A DNA stretch of 64,000 nt, from NCBI GenBank assembly GCA_020637675.1, contig JACKKD010000002.1, positions 620,001 to 684,000 on the forward strand, written 5' to 3'. Position 1 is the first letter of the stretch, and each line of letters starts with the position of its first letter. Made by a program: the position numbers and the translations under genes. The notes beneath the pieces are model-generated. The model searched no databases. It was not told the origin of the DNA and saw only the letters and a program-made list of their open reading frames with translations. This document shows, piece after piece, positions 24,738 through 32,860 of this stretch. The DNA comes from Paracoccaceae bacterium. GTDB lineage: Bacteria > Pseudomonadota > Alphaproteobacteria > Rhodobacterales > Rhodobacteraceae.

Positions 24738-25153
24738 CCGACGCCTTCGGAAAACTCTTCCAGCAGATGATGGAGCAGGGCCAGGAAATGGCCCGCACCT
24801 TCAACCCTGCGCTGGAGAATTTCTCGGTCGCCGGGTTCGACAAGATGTGGCCCACGCTCTCCAAGGACATGATGGAGATGTGGTTCGGCAAGACCTTCAA
24901 CCGCGAGGGGCTGGACGCCAAGACACGGCTTCTGGTCACCGTGGCGGCGCTGACGGTCCTTGGCGCGCAGGCGGAGCCGCAGATGCGGCTGACGATCCGC
25001 CACGCGCTGGAAGCCGGCGCCACCAAGCGCGAGATTGCGGAAGTGATCTATCAGATGAGCATGTTCGGCGGCTTGCCGGCGATGACGAAGGCGCTGGAGA
25101 TCGCGCAGGCCGTCTTCGACGAGGTCGGTGACAAGACAGGAGATGACGCATGA
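24734..25153 (+). CDS. Carboxymuconolactone decarboxylase (CMD) family protein
   Basis: 139 residues. The CMD/AhpD-like helical domain spans about 50-130, with LDAKTRLLVTVAALTVLGAQ and HALEAGATKREIAEVIYQMSMFGGLPA. It has no CxxC pair, so it is the decarboxylase-like rather than the AhpD peroxidase-like type. It is coupled on both sides by ATGA to nuoI and nuoJ, so it is as tightly embedded as any nuo gene. A catabolic gamma-carboxymuconolactone role is unlikely here because no protocatechuate genes are near. Confidence 0.8.
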   Translation: MTDAFGKLFQQMMEQGQEMARTFNPALENFSVAGFDKMWPTLSKDMMEMWFGKTFNREGLDAKTRLLVTVAALTVLGAQAEPQMRLTIRHALEAGATKREIAEVIYQMSMFGGLPAMTKALEIAQAVFDEVGDKTGDDA

Positions 25154-25758
25154 GTGTCATGGTGTTCGCCTTCTACCTCTTCGCCATCTCGGCGGTGGCG
25201 GCGGGGCTCATGGTGGTTCTGGCGAAGAACCCGGTGCACTCGGTGCTCTGGCTGATCCTCGCCTTCCTCTCCTCGGCCGGGCTCTTCGTGCTTCTCGGGG
25301 CCGAGTTCGTGGCGATGCTCCTGATGATCGTCTATGTCGGCGCGGTCGCGGTGCTCTTTCTCTTCGTCGTGATGATGCTCGACGTCGATTTCGCGGAGCT
25401 CAAGGGCGAGATGGCGCGCTACATGCCCTTGGGGCTTCTGATCGGCGTGGTGATCCTGATGCAGCTCGGCATCGCCTTCGGCGCCTGGGCCCCGGCCGAG
25501 ACGGCCGAATCCATGCGCGCCGCGGTGACGCCCGAGGGCGTGACGAACACCGCCGCGCTGGGCCTGCTGATCTACGACAAGTACATCCTCCTCTTCCAGT
25601 TGGCCGGGCTGATCCTATTGGTGGCGATGATCGGGGCCATTGTCCTGACGCTCCGTCACCGCAAGGACGTCAAGCGCCAGAACGTGCTCCAGCAGATGTG
25701 GCGCGATCCCGCGAAGGCGATGGAGTTGAAGGACGTGAAGCCGGGGCAGGGACTCTAG
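25150..25758 (+). CDS. nuoJ: NADH-quinone oxidoreductase subunit J
   Basis: 202 residues with five membrane helices. NPVHSVLWLILAFLSSAGLF and the FVAMLLMIVYVGAVAVLFLFVVMML helix, which contains the pi-bulge region important for quinone-linked conformational change, identify it. The C-terminus is basic and cytoplasmic (RHRKDVKRQNVLQQMW). It overlaps the CMD gene start by 4 nt. 127 bp with two hairpins separate it from nuoK, the largest gap in the core operon. Confidence 0.97.
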   Translation: MSVMVFAFYLFAISAVAAGLMVVLAKNPVHSVLWLILAFLSSAGLFVLLGAEFVAMLLMIVYVGAVAVLFLFVVMMLDVDFAELKGEMARYMPLGLLIGVVILMQLGIAFGAWAPAETAESMRAAVTPEGVTNTAALGLLIYDKYILLFQLAGLILLVAMIGAIVLTLRHRKDVKRQNVLQQMWRDPAKAMELKDVKPGQGL

Positions 25759-25790
25759 GCGGAAGGCAGCCCCGGACCTGATCCGTGGCA

Positions 25791-25838
25791 GTCCGGCCCG
25801 GCCGGACAGATGATACAAGGCCCCCGCTGTCGCGGGGG
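25791..25838 (+). other. Two perfect hairpins between nuoJ and nuoK
   Basis: GTCCGGC-CCG-GCCGGAC (25791-25807) and CCCCCGC-TGTC-GCGGGGG (25821-25838, strong 7-bp stem) lie in tandem inside the operon. Neither is followed by a T-run, so read-through is expected. They could stabilise or serve as processing points in the long nuo mRNA, or be a REP-like remnant. Confidence 0.6.
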
Positions 25839-25885
25839 TGACAGACAGAAAGACGCAACGGGGCCGAAGACCCGGAGGGACGCGA

Positions 25886-26191
25886 ATGATCGGACTGACA
25901 CATTACCTTGGCGTTGCCGCCGCTTTGTTCGTGATCGGCATCTTCGGCATCTTCCTGAACCGGAAGAACGTCATCGTCATCCTGATGTCGATCGAGCTCA
26001 TGCTGCTCGCGGTCAACATCAACTTCGTCGCCTTCTCGGCCCATCTCGGCGACCTCGTGGGCCAGGTCTTCACGATGTTCGTGCTGACGGTCGCCGCCGC
26101 CGAGGCCGCGATCGGGCTCGCGATCCTCGTCTGCTTCTTCCGCAACCGCGGCACCATCGACGTCGAAGACGTCAACGTGATGAAAGGGTAA
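25886..26191 (+). CDS. nuoK: NADH-quinone oxidoreductase subunit K
   Basis: 101 residues from the ATG 8 bp after GGAGGG; earlier in-frame starts would add a charged tail not seen in NuoK. It has three membrane helices. Helix 2 holds the proton-path Glu in MSIELMLLAVNINFVAF, and a second Glu follows in VAAAEAAIGLAILV. The Mrp-like subunit links NuoJ and NuoN in the membrane arm. nuoL starts 6 bp later. Confidence 0.97.
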   Translation: MIGLTHYLGVAAALFVIGIFGIFLNRKNVIVILMSIELMLLAVNINFVAFSAHLGDLVGQVFTMFVLTVAAAEAAIGLAILVCFFRNRGTIDVEDVNVMKG

Positions 26192-26197
26192 GGGCAA

Positions 26198-28315
26198 ATG
26201 GAAACGATCATCCTCTTTGCCCCGCTCGTCGGAGCGATCATCGGCGGCTTCGGCTGGCGCATGATCGGCGAGACGGGCGCGCTTGTGGTGACGACGGGGC
26301 TTCTCTTCCTGTCGATGCTCCTGTCGTGGATCGTCTTCCTCGGCTTCGACGGCACCACCCAGCACATCCACATCCTCGACTTCATCCGCTCGGGCACGCT
26401 CGACACCGCCTGGTCGATCCGTCTCGACCGGCTGACGGCGATCATGCTGATCGTGGTCACGACGGTCTCGGCGCTTGTCCACCTCTATTCCTGGGGCTAC
26501 ATGGCCCATGACGAGAACTGGCGCGAGGGCGAAAGCTACAAGCCCCGTTTCTTCGCCTATCTCTCGTTCTTCACCTTCGCGATGCTGGCGCTGGTGACGG
26601 CGGACAACCTCGTCCAGATGTTCTTCGGATGGGAGGGCGTGGGCGTCGCCTCCTACCTCCTGATCGGCTTCTACTACCGGAAAGCTTCCGCCAACGCCGC
26701 CGCGATCAAGGCCTTCGTCGTCAACCGCGTGGGCGACTTCGGCTTCGCGCTCGGCATCTTCGGGCTCTTCTACCTGGTCGACTCGATCAGCATGGATGAC
26801 GTCTTCGCCGCCGGCCCCGCGCTCGCCGAGACGCAGCTCAGCTTCCTCTGGACCGACTGGAACGCGGCGAACCTTCTCGCCTTCCTCCTCTTCGTCGGCG
26901 CGATGGGCAAGTCGGCGCAGCTTTTCCTCCACACCTGGCTCCCGGACGCGATGGAGGGCCCGACCCCGGTCTCCGCGCTCATCCACGCGGCGACCATGGT
27001 GACGGCGGGGGTCTTCCTCGTCTGCCGGATGTCGCCCTTGTTCGAATACGCGCCAGAGGCGAAGTCCTTCGTGATGTACATCGGCGCGGCCACCGCCTTC
27101 TTCGCGGCGACGGTGGGCCTCGTGCAGAACGACATCAAGCGCGTCATCGCCTATTCGACCTGTTCGCAGCTCGGCTACATGTTCGTGGCGGCGGGTGCCG
27201 GCATCTATTCGGCGGCGATGTTCCACCTTTTCACCCATGCCTTCTTCAAGGCCATGCTGTTTCTCGGCGCCGGGTCGGTCATCCACGCGATGCACCACGA
27301 GCAGGACATGCGGAACTACGGCGGACTGCGCAAGAAGATCCCCCTGACCTTCTGGGCGATGATGATCGGCACGCTTGCCATAACCGGCGTCGGCATCCCG
27401 CTGACCGCCATCGGCTTCGCCGGGTTCCTGTCGAAGGACGCGATCATCGAGAGCGCCTTCGCCTCCGGCAACGGCTTCGCCTTTGTCGCCCTCGTGGTGG
27501 CGGCGCTCTTCACCAGCTTCTATTCCTGGCGGCTGATGTTCCTGACCTTCTATGGGCATGAACGCGGCGATCACCACGCGCACGAGCACGCGCATGAGAG
27601 CCCGGCCACGATGACCGTGCCGCTCGGCGTACTCGCGGTTGGCGCGATCTTCGCGGGAATGCTCTGGTACAAGCCCTTCTTTGGCGATCATGCCTCGATG
27701 GTCACGTTCTTTGCCATGCCGGAACACGCGACCCCGGCCGAAGGCGCAGGCGACCACGCCGCGACGACCGAGGCGGCACCTGCCGCCACGACGGAGGCAG
27801 CGCCTGCGGCGGATGACCACGCTGCCGCGACCGAGGCCGCCCCGGCAGAGGGCCATGCCCCACAGGGCGCGATCCTCATGTCCGAGGCGTCCAGCAAGGT
27901 TCTGGACGACGCCCACCATGCCCCCGCCTGGGTCAAGGTCTCGCCCTTCGTCGCCATGCTGATCGGCTTCGTCACGGCCTGGGTCTTCTACGTCAGGGAC
28001 CCGTCGATCCCCGGCAGGCTGGCGGCGCAGCAGCCGATCCTCTACCGCTTCCTTCTCAACAAGTGGTACTTCGACGAGATCTACGACGCGATCTTCGTCC
28101 GCCCGGCGAAGTGGCTTGGCGGCTTCCTCTGGAAGAAGGGGGACGGCGACGTGATCGACGGCACGATCAACGGCGTGGCGATGGGCTTCGTGCCCATGCT
28201 GACCCGGATCGTGAGCCGCGCCCAGTCCGGCTACATCTTCACCTATGCCTTCGCCATGGTCATCGGCATCGCCGTGCTCCTGACCTGGATGACGATCTCT
28301 GGGGGCGCGCACTAA
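26198..28315 (+). CDS. nuoL: NADH-quinone oxidoreductase subunit L
   Basis: 705 residues, around 90 longer than E. coli NuoL. The antiporter-like core has GWEGVGVASYLLIGFYY, NRVGDFGFALGIFGLF and HTWLPDAMEGPTPVSALIHA with the proton-channel Lys/Glu set. A long lateral helix and final membrane helix follow at the C-terminus. Residues about 512-555 are an Ala/Pro/Glu/His-rich low-complexity insert built on ATTEAAPA-like repeats, lying between membrane segments. It is the distal proton-pumping subunit. TAATG joins it to nuoM. Confidence 0.97.
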   Translation: METIILFAPLVGAIIGGFGWRMIGETGALVVTTGLLFLSMLLSWIVFLGFDGTTQHIHILDFIRSGTLDTAWSIRLDRLTAIMLIVVTTVSALVHLYSWGYMAHDENWREGESYKPRFFAYLSFFTFAMLALVTADNLVQMFFGWEGVGVASYLLIGFYYRKASANAAAIKAFVVNRVGDFGFALGIFGLFYLVDSISMDDVFAAGPALAETQLSFLWTDWNAANLLAFLLFVGAMGKSAQLFLHTWLPDAMEGPTPVSALIHAATMVTAGVFLVCRMSPLFEYAPEAKSFVMYIGAATAFFAATVGLVQNDIKRVIAYSTCSQLGYMFVAAGAGIYSAAMFHLFTHAFFKAMLFLGAGSVIHAMHHEQDMRNYGGLRKKIPLTFWAMMIGTLAITGVGIPLTAIGFAGFLSKDAIIESAFASGNGFAFVALVVAALFTSFYSWRLMFLTFYGHERGDHHAHEHAHESPATMTVPLGVLAVGAIFAGMLWYKPFFGDHASMVTFFAMPEHATPAEGAGDHAATTEAAPAATTEAAPAADDHAAATEAAPAEGHAPQGAILMSEASSKVLDDAHHAPAWVKVSPFVAMLIGFVTAWVFYVRDPSIPGRLAAQQPILYRFLLNKWYFDEIYDAIFVRPAKWLGGFLWKKGDGDVIDGTINGVAMGFVPMLTRIVSRAQSGYIFTYAFAMVIGIAVLLTWMTISGGAH

Positions 28316-29853
28316 TGGAAAACCTTCTTTCCATCATCACCTTCCTGCCCCTCGTCGCGGCGGCGATCCTCGCGCTCTTCCTCAAGGGCGACGATCCGGC
28401 GGCGCAGGCGAACGCCAAGTGGCTCGCGCTCATCGCGACGACGGTCACCTTCCTCGTCTCGCTCTTCCTCCTCCCGGGGTTCGATCCCGCCGACACCGGC
28501 TTCCAGTTCGTGGAAGAGCGGGAATGGATCATGGGCCTCAAATACAAGGTTGGCGTGGACGGGATTTCCGTGCTCTTCGTCCTGCTGACCACGTTCCTGA
28601 TGCCGATCACGATCCTCTCCACCTGGCAGGTCTCGTCCCGGGTGAAGGAATACATGGTCGCCTTCCTGGTGCTCGAAGGGCTGATGATCGGCGTCTTCGT
28701 GGCGCTCGACCTCGTCCTCTTCTACCTCTTCTTCGAGGCGGGTCTGATCCCGATGTTCCTGATCATCGGCATCTGGGGCGGCAAGGAGCGGATCTACGCG
28801 GCCTTCAAGTTCTTCCTCTACACCTTCCTCGGCTCGGTCCTGATGCTGGTCGCGATGATCGCGATGTACGTGGACGCGGGCACCACGGATATTCCGACGC
28901 TTCTGAACCACCAGTTCGCGTCCGAGACGCTGAACCTCTTCGGCTTCCACATCGTGGGCGGGATGCAGACGCTCCTCTGGCTCGCCTTCTTTGCCTCCTT
29001 CGCGGTGAAGATGCCGATGTGGCCGGTCCACACCTGGCTGCCGGACGCACACGTGCAGGCGCCGACGGCGGGGTCGGTGGTTCTGGCGGCGATCCTCCTG
29101 AAGATGGGCGGTTACGGCTTCCTGCGCTTCAGCCTGCCGATGTTCCCGGTCGCCTCCGACCTGCTTGCCGGTCTCATCTTCTGGATGTCGGCCATCGCCA
29201 TCGTCTACACCTCGCTGGTGGCGCTGGCGCAGTCGGACATGAAGAAGCTGATCGCCTATTCCTCGGTCGCCCACATGGGCTACGTGACCATGGGCATCTT
29301 CGCGGCGAACCAGCAGGGCGTCGACGGCGCCATCTTCCAGATGCTGAGCCACGGCTTCATCTCGGGCGCGCTCTTCCTCTGCGTCGGCGTGATCTACGAC
29401 CGGATGCACACGCGCGAGATCGACGCCTACGGCGGCCTCGTGAACCGGATGCCGTCCTACGCGCTGATCTTCATGTTCTTCACCATGGCGAACGTCGGCC
29501 TGCCGGGCACCTCCGGCTTCGTGGGCGAATTCCTGACGCTGATGGGCATCTTCCAGGTCAACACCTGGGTCGCCGCCGTCGCAGCGACGGGCGTCATCCT
29601 CAGCGCGGCCTATGCGCTCTGGCTCTACCGCAGGGTGGTCTTCGGCGATCTCATCAAGGAAAGCCTGAAGACCATCTCCGACATGAGCACGCGGGAAAAG
29701 GCGATCTTCGCGCCGCTCGTCGCGATGACCCTGCTCCTGGGCATCTACCCGAGCCTCGTGACCGACGTCACCGGGCCCTCGGTCGCGGCGCTTGTCACCG
29801 AATACCACGCCGCCGTGCCCGCCGACACGGGCGTGCAACTGGCCAGCCACTGA
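28315..29853 (+). CDS. nuoM: NADH-quinone oxidoreductase subunit M
   Basis: 512 residues, 14 membrane helices. FEAGLIPMFLIIGIWG carries the conserved Glu of helix 5, and HTWLPDAHVQAPTAGSVVLA with LKMGGYGFLRF marks the central channel; IAYSSVAHMGYVTMGIF is also diagnostic. It is one of the three antiporter-like proton-pumping subunits. The ATG overlaps the nuoL stop by one base. A 1222-codon open frame on the opposite strand across this gene is only a shadow of its codon bias. Confidence 0.98.
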   Translation: MENLLSIITFLPLVAAAILALFLKGDDPAAQANAKWLALIATTVTFLVSLFLLPGFDPADTGFQFVEEREWIMGLKYKVGVDGISVLFVLLTTFLMPITILSTWQVSSRVKEYMVAFLVLEGLMIGVFVALDLVLFYLFFEAGLIPMFLIIGIWGGKERIYAAFKFFLYTFLGSVLMLVAMIAMYVDAGTTDIPTLLNHQFASETLNLFGFHIVGGMQTLLWLAFFASFAVKMPMWPVHTWLPDAHVQAPTAGSVVLAAILLKMGGYGFLRFSLPMFPVASDLLAGLIFWMSAIAIVYTSLVALAQSDMKKLIAYSSVAHMGYVTMGIFAANQQGVDGAIFQMLSHGFISGALFLCVGVIYDRMHTREIDAYGGLVNRMPSYALIFMFFTMANVGLPGTSGFVGEFLTLMGIFQVNTWVAAVAATGVILSAAYALWLYRRVVFGDLIKESLKTISDMSTREKAIFAPLVAMTLLLGIYPSLVTDVTGPSVAALVTEYHAAVPADTGVQLASH

Positions 29854-29865
29854 GGACGCATCGCG

Positions 29866-31305
29866 ATGATCTCCGCCGATTTCTCCGCCATCCTTCCCGA
29901 AGTGGTCCTGGTCCTTTACGCCATGGCCGCGCTTCTCGGCGCGGTCTACACCGGCAAGGACGAACTGGCCGGCACGCTCACATGGGCCACGGTCGCGGTA
30001 TTCACCGGCCTCGCCGCCTGGATCGGCCTGTCGGCCCCGGGCGAGACCATCGCCTTCGGCGGCATGTTCGTGGACGATGCCTTCGCGCGCTTTGCCAAGG
30101 TGACGGTGCTTCTCGGCGCGGCCGCCGTCCTTGCCATGAGCGCGGACTACATGGCGCGGCGCGGACTCGGCCGGTTCGAATTCCCGCTCGTGGTGGCGCT
30201 TGCCGTCGCGGGCATGATGATCATGGTCTCGGCCGGCGATCTCATGTCGCTCTACATGGGGCTCGAACTGCAGTCGCTCTCGCTCTACATCCTCGCGGCC
30301 TTCCGCCGCGACAGCGTGAAATCGACGGAAGCCGGGCTCAAGTACTTCGTGCTCGGCTCGCTCTCCTCGGGGCTCCTGCTCTACGGCGCCTCGCTCACCT
30401 ACGGTTTCACCGGCACCACGCTCTTTTCGGGGATCATCGAGACGATCCAGGGCGGGCACGTCTCGGTCGGGCTTCTCTTCGGTCTCGTGCTGATGATCAC
30501 CGGCCTTGCCTTCAAGGTCTCGGCCGTGCCCTTCCACATGTGGACGCCCGACGTCTACGAAGGCTCGCCGACACCGGTCACGGCCTTCTTCGCCACCGCC
30601 CCCAAGATGGCCGCGATGGCGCTCTTCGCCCGGCTCGTGTTCGACGCGTTCGGTGCTGCCGTGGCGGACTGGAGCCAGGTGATCGCGGTCATCTCGGCGC
30701 TGTCGATGTTCGTGGGCGCGATCGCCGCGATCGGGCAGCGGAACATCAAGCGGCTGATGGCCTATTCCTCCATCGCCCACATGGGTTTCGCGCTCATGGG
30801 TCTCGCCGCGGGGACCGAGGCGGGCGTCAAGGCGATGCTGATCTACATGGCGGTCTATGTCGTGATGAACGTCGGCACCTTCGCCTTCATCCTGTCGATG
30901 GAGAAGGACGGCGCCCCGGCGACCGACATCGATACGCTGAACCTCTATGCGAAGAAGGAACCGATCAAGGCGCTCGCCATGCTCGTCCTTCTCTTCTCGC
31001 TCGCGGGCGTGCCGCCGATGCTCGGGTTCTTCGCGAAGTATGGCGTGCTGCTGGCCGCCGTGAACGCCGACATGGTGCTCCTCGCGGTCGCCGGCGCGGT
31101 CGCCTCGGTGATCGGCGCCTTCTACTACCTGCGCATCGTCTACTTCATGTACTTCGGCGCCGAGACCGACGGGCTGGAGACGCGGATGGTGCCGGCGCAG
31201 TGGGTGTTGCTGATGGCTTCGGCCATCGTCATGGTCGCGGGCGTCGTGAACCTTCTCGGCATCGAGGGCGCCGCGGCTCTGGCGGCCGAAGTTCTTGTCC
31301 GCTGA
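29866..31305 (+). CDS. nuoN: NADH-quinone oxidoreductase subunit N
   Basis: 479 residues, 14 membrane helices. YMGLELQSLSLYILAAFRRDS holds the conserved Glu, and FHMWTPDVYEGSPTPVTAFFATAPKMA is the NuoN form of the channel motif; LMAYSSIAHMGFALMG follows. It is the proximal antiporter-like subunit of complex I and the last nuo gene. The biotin ligase gene begins inside its 3' end, so transcription evidently continues. Confidence 0.98.
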   Translation: MISADFSAILPEVVLVLYAMAALLGAVYTGKDELAGTLTWATVAVFTGLAAWIGLSAPGETIAFGGMFVDDAFARFAKVTVLLGAAAVLAMSADYMARRGLGRFEFPLVVALAVAGMMIMVSAGDLMSLYMGLELQSLSLYILAAFRRDSVKSTEAGLKYFVLGSLSSGLLLYGASLTYGFTGTTLFSGIIETIQGGHVSVGLLFGLVLMITGLAFKVSAVPFHMWTPDVYEGSPTPVTAFFATAPKMAAMALFARLVFDAFGAAVADWSQVIAVISALSMFVGAIAAIGQRNIKRLMAYSSIAHMGFALMGLAAGTEAGVKAMLIYMAVYVVMNVGTFAFILSMEKDGAPATDIDTLNLYAKKEPIKALAMLVLLFSLAGVPPMLGFFAKYGVLLAAVNADMVLLAVAGAVASVIGAFYYLRIVYFMYFGAETDGLETRMVPAQWVLLMASAIVMVAGVVNLLGIEGAAALAAEVLVR

Positions 31306-32068
31306 GCGGACGGACCGGCCTCCGGTCTGGCCGGAAGGCGTGGCGCGCCACGTCCTCGCGGAGGTGGACAGCACCAATTCCGAGGCGCTGCGCCTCGCGC
31401 CGCACCTGACGCAGCCGGCGTGGATACTCGCCCGGCGCCAGACCGCGGCGCGCGGACGGCGGGGCCGGGCCTGGATTTCGCCCGAGGGCAATTTCTTCGC
31501 CACCCTCATGATGCGACCCCCGGCCGATCCGGCCACGGCCGCGCAGCGGAGCTTCGTGGCGGCGCTCGCCCTCGCCGAGGCGCTGGATCGGGCGGTCGGG
31601 CCGGGGGCGACGCTCTCGCTCAAGTGGCCGAACGACGTGCTCCTGAACGGCGGCAAGGTGGCGGGCATCCTTCTGGAAAGTGCGGGGCAGGGGGGGGCCG
31701 TCAGCCACCTTGCGGTCGGCATCGGCGTCAACCTGATCGCGGCGCCGCCACCCGATGCGCTGGAACCCGGCAGCACGCGGCCCGTGTCGGTGATGGGCGA
31801 GACCGGCGTCAGGCTCGCGCCCGAGACGCTCCTCGACCTCATCGCCCCGGCCTTCGCCCGATGGGACGCGCAGCTTGAAGCCTGGGGGTTCGCCCCGATC
31901 CGCACAGCCTGGCTCGCCCGGGCCGCGCGGCTCGGCCAGCGGCTCACGGCGCGGACCATGGCCGAGACCATCGAGGGCACGTTCGAGACCGTCGACGAGA
32001 GCGGAGCGCTCGTGCTCGCGACGCCGCAGGGCCGCCGCGCGATCCCGGCGGCCGACGTCTATTTCTGA
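31295..32068 (+). CDS. birA: Biotin--[acetyl-CoA-carboxylase] ligase
   Basis: 257 residues from a TTG start that overlaps nuoN by 11 nt; the start is not certain, but WPEGVARHVLAEVDSTNSEA must be included. QTAARGRRGRAWISPEGNFF is the biotinyl-AMP loop and LSLKWPNDVLLNGGKVAGIL the catalytic core with the Lys. There is no N-terminal DNA-binding domain, so it is a monofunctional ligase, not a repressor. Its targets would include Lys604 of MccA in this window. It is followed closely by coaX. Confidence 0.93.
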   Translation: MSAERTDRPPVWPEGVARHVLAEVDSTNSEALRLAPHLTQPAWILARRQTAARGRRGRAWISPEGNFFATLMMRPPADPATAAQRSFVAALALAEALDRAVGPGATLSLKWPNDVLLNGGKVAGILLESAGQGGAVSHLAVGIGVNLIAAPPPDALEPGSTRPVSVMGETGVRLAPETLLDLIAPAFARWDAQLEAWGFAPIRTAWLARAARLGQRLTARTMAETIEGTFETVDESGALVLATPQGRRAIPAADVYF

Positions 32069-32080
32069 GGGAGGGACCCC

Positions 32081-32860
32081 ATGCTCCTCTGCATCGACTG
32101 CGGCAACACCAATACCGTCTTTTCCGTCTGGGACGGCGAGAGGTTCCGGTGCACGCTCAGGACCTCGACCGAGCATCAGCGCACGGCCGACCAGTATTTC
32201 GTCTGGTTCTCCACCTTGATGGAGCATCACAAGGTGCCGGTGGAGATCGACGACGTCGTGATCTCCTCCACCGTGCCGCGGGTGGTCTTCAACCTCCGCG
32301 TCCTTTGCGACCGCTACTTCAACTGCCGCCCGCTCGTCGTCGGCAAGCCCGAATGCGCGCTGCCGGTGGCGCCGCGGGTCGATCAGGGCACGACCGTCGG
32401 CCCCGACCGTCTCGTCAATGTCGTCGCGGGCTTCGACCGGCACGGCGGGGACCTCATCATCGTCGATTTCGGCACCGCGACGACCTTCGACGTTGCCGAC
32501 ACCGACGGCGCCTATATCGGCGGGGTGATCGCGCCCGGAGTGAACCTCAGCCTTGAAGCGCTCCACATGGCCGCCGCCGCACTGCCGCACGTCGATGTCA
32601 CGAAACCGCAGAAGGTCATCGGCACGAATACGGTTGCCTGCATGCAGGCCGGCATCTACTGGGGGTATGTTGGGCTTGTCGAAGGCATCGTGCGGCAGAT
32701 CCGGGCGGAACGTGCGCGGCCGATGAAGGTGATCGCCACCGGCGGTCTCGCGCCGCTCTTCGGTCAGGGCACAGAGATATTCGACAGCGTCGAGGACGAC
32801 CTGACCATGCATGGGCTCGTGCTCATCCACCGCTACAACAAGGGACTTGCGACGGGATGA
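32081..32860 (+). CDS. coaX: Type III pantothenate kinase
   Basis: 259 residues of the ASKHA fold. LCIDCGNTNTVFSVWDG is the phosphate-1 loop, GPDRLVNVVAGFDRH carries the catalytic Asp region, and VDFGTATTFDVADTDG and GGVIAPGVNLS are further family blocks. It phosphorylates pantothenate in the first step of coenzyme A synthesis and does not respond to CoA feedback. Ribosome site GGGAGGG; its stop overlaps the start of rnj by 4 nt. Confidence 0.95.
   Translation: MLLCIDCGNTNTVFSVWDGERFRCTLRTSTEHQRTADQYFVWFSTLMEHHKVPVEIDDVVISSTVPRVVFNLRVLCDRYFNCRPLVVGKPECALPVAPRVDQGTTVGPDRLVNVVAGFDRHGGDLIIVDFGTATTFDVADTDGAYIGGVIAPGVNLSLEALHMAAAALPHVDVTKPQKVIGTNTVACMQAGIYWGYVGLVEGIVRQIRAERARPMKVIATGGLAPLFGQGTEIFDSVEDDLTMHGLVLIHRYNKGLATG

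Noticed and set aside
27731..27866. Short tandem repeats that could suggest a CRISPR-like array
   Set aside because: They are in frame within nuoL and encode an Ala/Pro/Glu repeat; spacing and sequence are not CRISPR-like.
25670..28312. An 880-codon minus-strand open frame over nuoJ-nuoL
   Set aside because: It has the same Arg/His/Asp-rich composition and lies exactly over well-identified nuo genes.
28312..31980. A 1222-codon open frame on the minus strand opposite nuoM, nuoN and birA
   Set aside because: The product is a His/Arg/Asp/Glu-rich low-complexity chain with no domain, and it mirrors the GC-rich third positions of genuine membrane-protein genes on the plus strand.
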